Shown piece after piece: positions 60,530-64,000 of a stretch of DNA of 64,000 nucleotides. The stretch lies in assembly GCF_002210095.1 (NCBI RefSeq), contig NZ_AQQR01000005.1, forward strand, positions 62,001 to 126,000. The letters are read 5' to 3'. Under the pieces are notes generated by a model. That model had not been told where the DNA came from, made no database searches, and saw only the letters and a list, made by a program, of their open reading frames with translations. Origin of the DNA: Marinibacterium profundimaris (GTDB taxonomy: Bacteria > Pseudomonadota > Alphaproteobacteria > Rhodobacterales > Rhodobacteraceae). Each line of letters begins with the position of its first letter. The stretch's first letter is position 1. The position numbers were made by a program, and so were the translations under genes.

Positions 60530-62719
60530 ATGCGTGGCACCGCCGCTGAACACCGGGACGTCGATGACCTGGTGCGCAATTCCGACGAGGAATTGGACAT
60601 CGCCAAGTTTGCCAGCCGCGCCGCGGCCGAGGCGGGCCCGTTCGTCATCGAAACGGGCCGGGCCGAAAGCGGCCGTATCACCGACGCCATGTTCGGCGGG
60701 AATTACTTCTTCGCCAACGGCAACGCCAACATCAGCGACGCCAGCTTCGCGTGGTCGCAGGCAATGGCCGGCGTGACCCACTGGCGCTACCCGGGCGGCT
60801 CCATCTCGGAGAAGTCCTTTGACATGACCGACAGGCGCCATTTCGACCGGACGCCCGCGGATTTCATCGACGCGCCCAGCGGCGATACCGTCGTCCCGAT
60901 GTCGCGTTTCCTCGAGCTTGCCGCGCGGACCAACACTTCGATCACCATGGTCGTGCCGACCCGCGAAGGGTTGATCGGAGATGCTGTGAAGACCGGTGTC
61001 CACCAGCAGGCCGTGGTCCGCGAGGTCAGCCAGGCTTACCTGCGCGAACTGTCGGAGTTCATCGGTGAAGCCGTTGAAATCGCGCGATACTGGGGCGTGA
61101 AGATCGAGGCCTTCGAGATCGGCAACGAATTCTGGGGCTCGGGCCAGATGAACCAGGTCGAATACGGCAAGCTGGCCGGCCTGGCGGCGGTCCGGATTCA
61201 CGACGCGCTGGAGACGGCGCGCTACGACGCCGACATCCTGGTCCAGACCGTGCATTCGCGCAACGAATACAACACCAACGCCTCGTCCTTCAACGAGCAG
61301 CCCCGCGAGATCGCCGCCGGCATCAAGGCGGCCGGTGCCGCCGACCTGATCGACGGCATCGTGAACCACGTCTACGCGCGCAATTTCAGCGTCGACGACG
61401 GCGGAAAGAATGTGGCCTTCGGCTCCTATGCGAAACTGGAGGCGGCGCTGTCGGCGGGTCCCAACGGACGGTCCGCCAATGCCGGCGAGCTGAGCTACGG
61501 GCTGACCGAATGGAACCTGCAGGCGGCCAAGGCGGGGGAGTACGGGTATGGGCTGAAGCAGGCCGGCATCATCGTCGAGATGTTCCACGAGGCGGCGACG
61601 AGCGGCATCGACAATGCGCAGATCTGGAAGGTCATGGGCTCGTCGATGAAATCCACCGCGCTGGTTCATACGCCGGAGGTGAATTCGTCGGAGGGGCCGA
61701 CACTGAAACACTCGGGCGCCGTCTATGAGATGCTGTCGTCGTCCGTCCAGGGGCTGGTGGCAAGTGCCGGCGGCGATCTGCTGGACATACCGGGGGAATA
61801 TGACGTCGAATATTCCACCTATGTCAGTGCCAAAAAGAATGTTGCCTTCATCGTCAACCAGAGCCCCTATCAGCAATCGCTGACCGTGGATTTCGGCGCG
61901 CTGGTGGAGGATTTCGGAAAGTCCTATTTCATCACGGCAACGATCCTGGGCGACGATGCCCCGGCCCATGCCAGCGCCGAGGAACTGGTCACGTCTCGGG
62001 TCGTCTATTCGCACCCGACGGCGCGGGACATGAACTGGCGCGACGGCATTGCCGAGATCAAGCTGAAGGACTGGGAAATCCTGCAGCTGGAAGCCACCGC
62101 GATCACCCCAAAGGCCGACGTCCTGCGTGGCGGTGCCGGCCGGGACGTGATCATCGGCAAGGGCGGGCACGACCGGCTGCAGGGCAATGAAGGCAACGAT
62201 GTGCTCATCGGTGGCTCGGGGGGGGATCTTCTGGCCGGTGGGCCGGGGCGCGACCGGGCGCAATACATCAACTCGAAACATGGGGTCGTGGCGGACCTGC
62301 AGGTCAGCGGCCGGAACACGGGCCAGGCCGATGGCGACCGCTTCGTCGGTATCGAGGATCTGTTCGGCACGCGGTTCGATGACGCGCTGAACGGCGATGA
62401 CGGGAGAAACCGGCTCTTCGGGCACAACGGCAATGACCGGCTGCTGGGGCGGGATGGAAACGACGTGCTCTACGGCATGAACGGCAACGACCGCTTCATC
62501 TTTCGCCGGGGCGACGACAAGGACCGGATCCTTGATTTCGAGGCCGGCGCCGACGAACTCGTGCTGAGAAACCTGGGCGACCGGTTCACGCTGGACCGGA
62601 TCGAGCGGCTGTCGGTGCAGAAGGACGACATGCTGGTGCTGCGGCTGGGGGAGGGCGACCTGATCAAGCTGAACGGCGTCACCTTCGACGAGATCGCGCA
62701 GGATATCCTGCTGATCTGA
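60530..62719 (+). CDS. RTX protein with glycoside hydrolase domain
   Basis: A 729-residue protein with no Sec signal, suggesting type I secretion. The first 500 residues look like a clan GH-A TIM-barrel hydrolase. FEIGNEFWGSG places E200 as acid/base, and YGLTEWNLQA places E327 as nucleophile, with FGGNYFF and HWRYPGGSISE near the N-terminus as in arabinofuranosidase-like enzymes. Residues about 530-660 carry calcium-binding RTX nonapeptides (GGAGRDVIIG, GNEGNDVLIG, GHNGNDRLLG, GMNGNDRFIF), followed by the usual hydrophobic C-terminal signal region (DILLI). No ABC exporter or membrane fusion gene is nearby. It likely degrades an external polysaccharide; the family number is uncertain. Confidence 0.82.
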   Translation: MRGTAAEHRDVDDLVRNSDEELDIAKFASRAAAEAGPFVIETGRAESGRITDAMFGGNYFFANGNANISDASFAWSQAMAGVTHWRYPGGSISEKSFDMTDRRHFDRTPADFIDAPSGDTVVPMSRFLELAARTNTSITMVVPTREGLIGDAVKTGVHQQAVVREVSQAYLRELSEFIGEAVEIARYWGVKIEAFEIGNEFWGSGQMNQVEYGKLAGLAAVRIHDALETARYDADILVQTVHSRNEYNTNASSFNEQPREIAAGIKAAGAADLIDGIVNHVYARNFSVDDGGKNVAFGSYAKLEAALSAGPNGRSANAGELSYGLTEWNLQAAKAGEYGYGLKQAGIIVEMFHEAATSGIDNAQIWKVMGSSMKSTALVHTPEVNSSEGPTLKHSGAVYEMLSSSVQGLVASAGGDLLDIPGEYDVEYSTYVSAKKNVAFIVNQSPYQQSLTVDFGALVEDFGKSYFITATILGDDAPAHASAEELVTSRVVYSHPTARDMNWRDGIAEIKLKDWEILQLEATAITPKADVLRGGAGRDVIIGKGGHDRLQGNEGNDVLIGGSGGDLLAGGPGRDRAQYINSKHGVVADLQVSGRNTGQADGDRFVGIEDLFGTRFDDALNGDDGRNRLFGHNGNDRLLGRDGNDVLYGMNGNDRFIFRRGDDKDRILDFEAGADELVLRNLGDRFTLDRIERLSVQKDDMLVLRLGEGDLIKLNGVTFDEIAQDILLI

Positions 62720-62728
62720 GGTTCCGGG

Positions 62729-62746
62729 CCGGCCAGTCACGGCCGG
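62729..62746. repeat. Short hairpin after the RTX gene
   Basis: CCGGCC-AGTCAC-GGCCGG begins 9 bases after the stop of the RTX gene. The 6-bp stem is perfect, but there is no T-run, so it is a weak terminator candidate or RNA-stabilising element. Confidence 0.4.
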
Positions 62747-62858
62747 AGCGGGCAGGCGCGGCGTGTCATCGGCAAGAAGGGGAAGAGGCAGAGCACATAA
62801 CGCATCGCGCAGACGGCGCCGGCACCCCCGTCCCCCAGGGGGCCTGCGCCGAACCGGA

Positions 62859-62897
62859 AGCCGCCGCACGGCCATCCCCCGGCCGGCGGCGGCTTTT
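62859..62897 (+). terminator. Intrinsic terminator downstream of the RTX gene
   Basis: AGCCGCCG (62859-62866) pairs perfectly with CGGCGGCT (62887-62894) around a loop that can itself pair, and is followed by further Ts (62894-62897). It would end the RTX transcript. The rest of the 334-base gap 62720-63053 holds no supported gene. Confidence 0.65.
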
Positions 62898-63053
62898 CCC
62901 CTTCGTCAGCCCTTCCAGGCTGCCTCATGTCCGCAGGCGCCCCTCACGCCCCTGGACTCTCGCCCTGCAGAACCAGATGCCCGGGTAAGGTGATCCGGCC
63001 GGGCTGTGCGGGACCTTCCCCCCGGGTAAGGTCCGGTACCCGGGCGTCCGGGA

Positions 63054-64000
63054 TCAGGCGGGCAGGGGCGGGCGTTCGGCGGCGACGCCCAGCTCGGCCT
63101 CCAGCGCCTGGCCGAGGTTGAGGATCGTGCCCTCGTCGAACAGCCGGCCCCAGAGAGAGATGCCTTGCGGCACGCGATGCGTCTCGCCCTCGCCAGCCTT
63201 GCCGGTGGTCAGCTTGCCCTCGCCGAGGGAGGCCGCGCCGCGGGTGGCGACCTGCAGGAAGCCCGCGCGCAGGTGCAGGCAGGGATGGCCGGTGAAGTTG
63301 GAGGCCACGAGCATCGGCCCGGTCATGAAGGGGCCGATCAGCGCGTCGACCTCGCGGAACATGCCGTCGAGCGCCTGCATCACCAGGTAGCGCAGGCGGT
63401 CGATCTGGACGTGGTCCACCGCCGAAAGGAAGCGTGCCTTGCGGTGGGTGTTGGGCCAAGCGCCGTCGTCCTGCCAGGTGAGCGTGTCGTCCAGATCGGA
63501 GAGTGTCAGGTGCTCGAAGGCGGCCGCGGCCTCGGCGTAGAGGCCGTTCATCAGCGAGCCATAGGGCAGATCGGGGAGCGAGACCTCGACCACCTCGATG
63601 CCCAGCCGTTTCGCGGCGGCGAGGGCCGCGTGGTCCACGTCGGTTGAACCTTTGCCGAAGGCCTCGGGCAGGTAGCCCAGCGTCAGCTCATGGGTCCCCT
63701 TGGTCGCGTCAAAGGCGAAGGGGGCGGCGATGGTGCAGCGGTCGTCGATATCGGCGCCGTTGATCGCGTCGAGCACCAGCGCGCAATCCTCCACGCCCCG
63801 GCACATCGGCCCGATCTTGTCGAGCGACCAGCAGAGCGCCATGGCCCCCGCGCGGCTGACCCGACCGAAGGTGGGGCGCAGGCCGGTGGTGCCGTTGCGC
63901 TGGCAGGGCGAGGTGATGGAGCCGAGGGTTTCGGTGCCGATGGAGAAGCCGCAGAGACCGGCGGCGGTGGCCGAGCCGGAGCCGGCGGAGGAGCCGGAGG
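63054..64000 (-). CDS. Amidase signature enzyme, N-terminus outside window
   Basis: The C-terminal 315 or so residues of an amidase (AS family, GatA/AmiE-like). At the window edge the frame reads SGSSAGSGSATAAGLCGFSIGTETLGSITSP, which contains the GSSAGSGSA core and the catalytic serine region with the downstream cis-Ser; then GLRPTFGRVSRAGAM and LDKIGPMCRGVEDCALV follow the usual family order. These enzymes hydrolyse amide bonds through a Ser-cisSer-Lys triad; the lysine would be beyond the edge. The gene converges on the RTX gene with the terminator between them. The substrate is unknown. Confidence 0.88.
   Translation of the reverse strand, partial: SGSSAGSGSATAAGLCGFSIGTETLGSITSPCQRNGTTGLRPTFGRVSRAGAMALCWSLDKIGPMCRGVEDCALVLDAINGADIDDRCTIAAPFAFDATKGTHELTLGYLPEAFGKGSTDVDHAALAAAKRLGIEVVEVSLPDLPYGSLMNGLYAEAAAAFEHLTLSDLDDTLTWQDDGAWPNTHRKARFLSAVDHVQIDRLRYLVMQALDGMFREVDALIGPFMTGPMLVASNFTGHPCLHLRAGFLQVATRGAASLGEGKLTTGKAGEGETHRVPQGISLWGRLFDEGTILNLGQALEAELGVAAERPPLPA

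Overview
This window looks like chromosome from a high-GC alphaproteobacterium of the Rhodobacteraceae (Roseobacter or Paracoccus-like). The grounds are a complete Paracoccus-type sox cluster, a single-enzyme 5-aminolevulinate synthase, ExoF/ExoK/ExoM/ExoO/ExoT/ExoY-like exopolysaccharide genes, and dense operons with ATGA start/stop overlaps. No rRNA, tRNA, CRISPR array or intact insertion sequence was seen. All functions are read from sequence motifs; no database search was run.

Layout. (1) 1-12.2 kb: a succinoglycan-like exopolysaccharide cluster with genes interleaved on both strands. It holds a priming transferase (ExoY), at least five glycosyltransferases, a GH16 depolymerase (ExoK), an ExoF-type export protein, a Wzx/ExoT flippase and a PAPS sulfotransferase, so the product may be sulfated. 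(2) 12.2-16.1 kb: a decayed stretch with a DUF302 gene and internal pieces of a FecR-domain gene, a CHASE2-adenylate cyclase gene and a TolC-type gene, abutting with almost no spacer. (3) 16.1-28.1 kb: sox thiosulfate oxidation. soxS-soxR-soxT run leftward; soxVWXYZA, soxB, a DsrE-like gene, soxC, soxD, a periplasmic DUF302 gene and hemA run rightward. Three ATTC-N8-GAAT-type sites fit the persulfide-sensing ArsR repressor class to which SoxR belongs. (4) 28.3-51.2 kb: a MASE1/CHASE histidine kinase, then a rightward operon: CHASE2 degenerate kinase, single-domain response regulator, a giant protein with two PgsC/CapC units, a membrane-anchored periplasmic protein, a Zn-hydrolase-like protein, a 1630-residue periplasmic and beta-barrel protein, a 1379-residue PgsB/CapB-like ligase, and an HPt protein; a convergent response regulator follows. 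I read this as a two-membrane version of the poly-gamma-glutamate (Pgs/Cap) machinery under phosphorelay control, and it is the most novel item here. (5) 51.4-56.4 kb: an ABC importer with a fused double permease and a THI5/NMT1-like binding protein, a 5-formyl-THF cycloligase-like protein and an RpiR regulator. (6) 56.4-60.2 kb: a flavin monooxygenase with its AcoR-like regulator. (7) 60.5-62.7 kb: a secreted-type RTX glycoside hydrolase. (8) 63.05 kb to the edge: the C-terminal part of an amidase.

The sox block forms one physiological unit. SoxR represses, SoxS/V/W carry reductant to the periplasm, SoxXA/YZ/B/CD oxidise thiosulfate, and HemA plausibly supplies heme for the c-type cytochromes. 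The Pgs-like block likewise appears self-contained: ligase, inner-membrane partner, periplasmic bridge, hydrolase and outer-membrane barrel, bracketed by signalling proteins.
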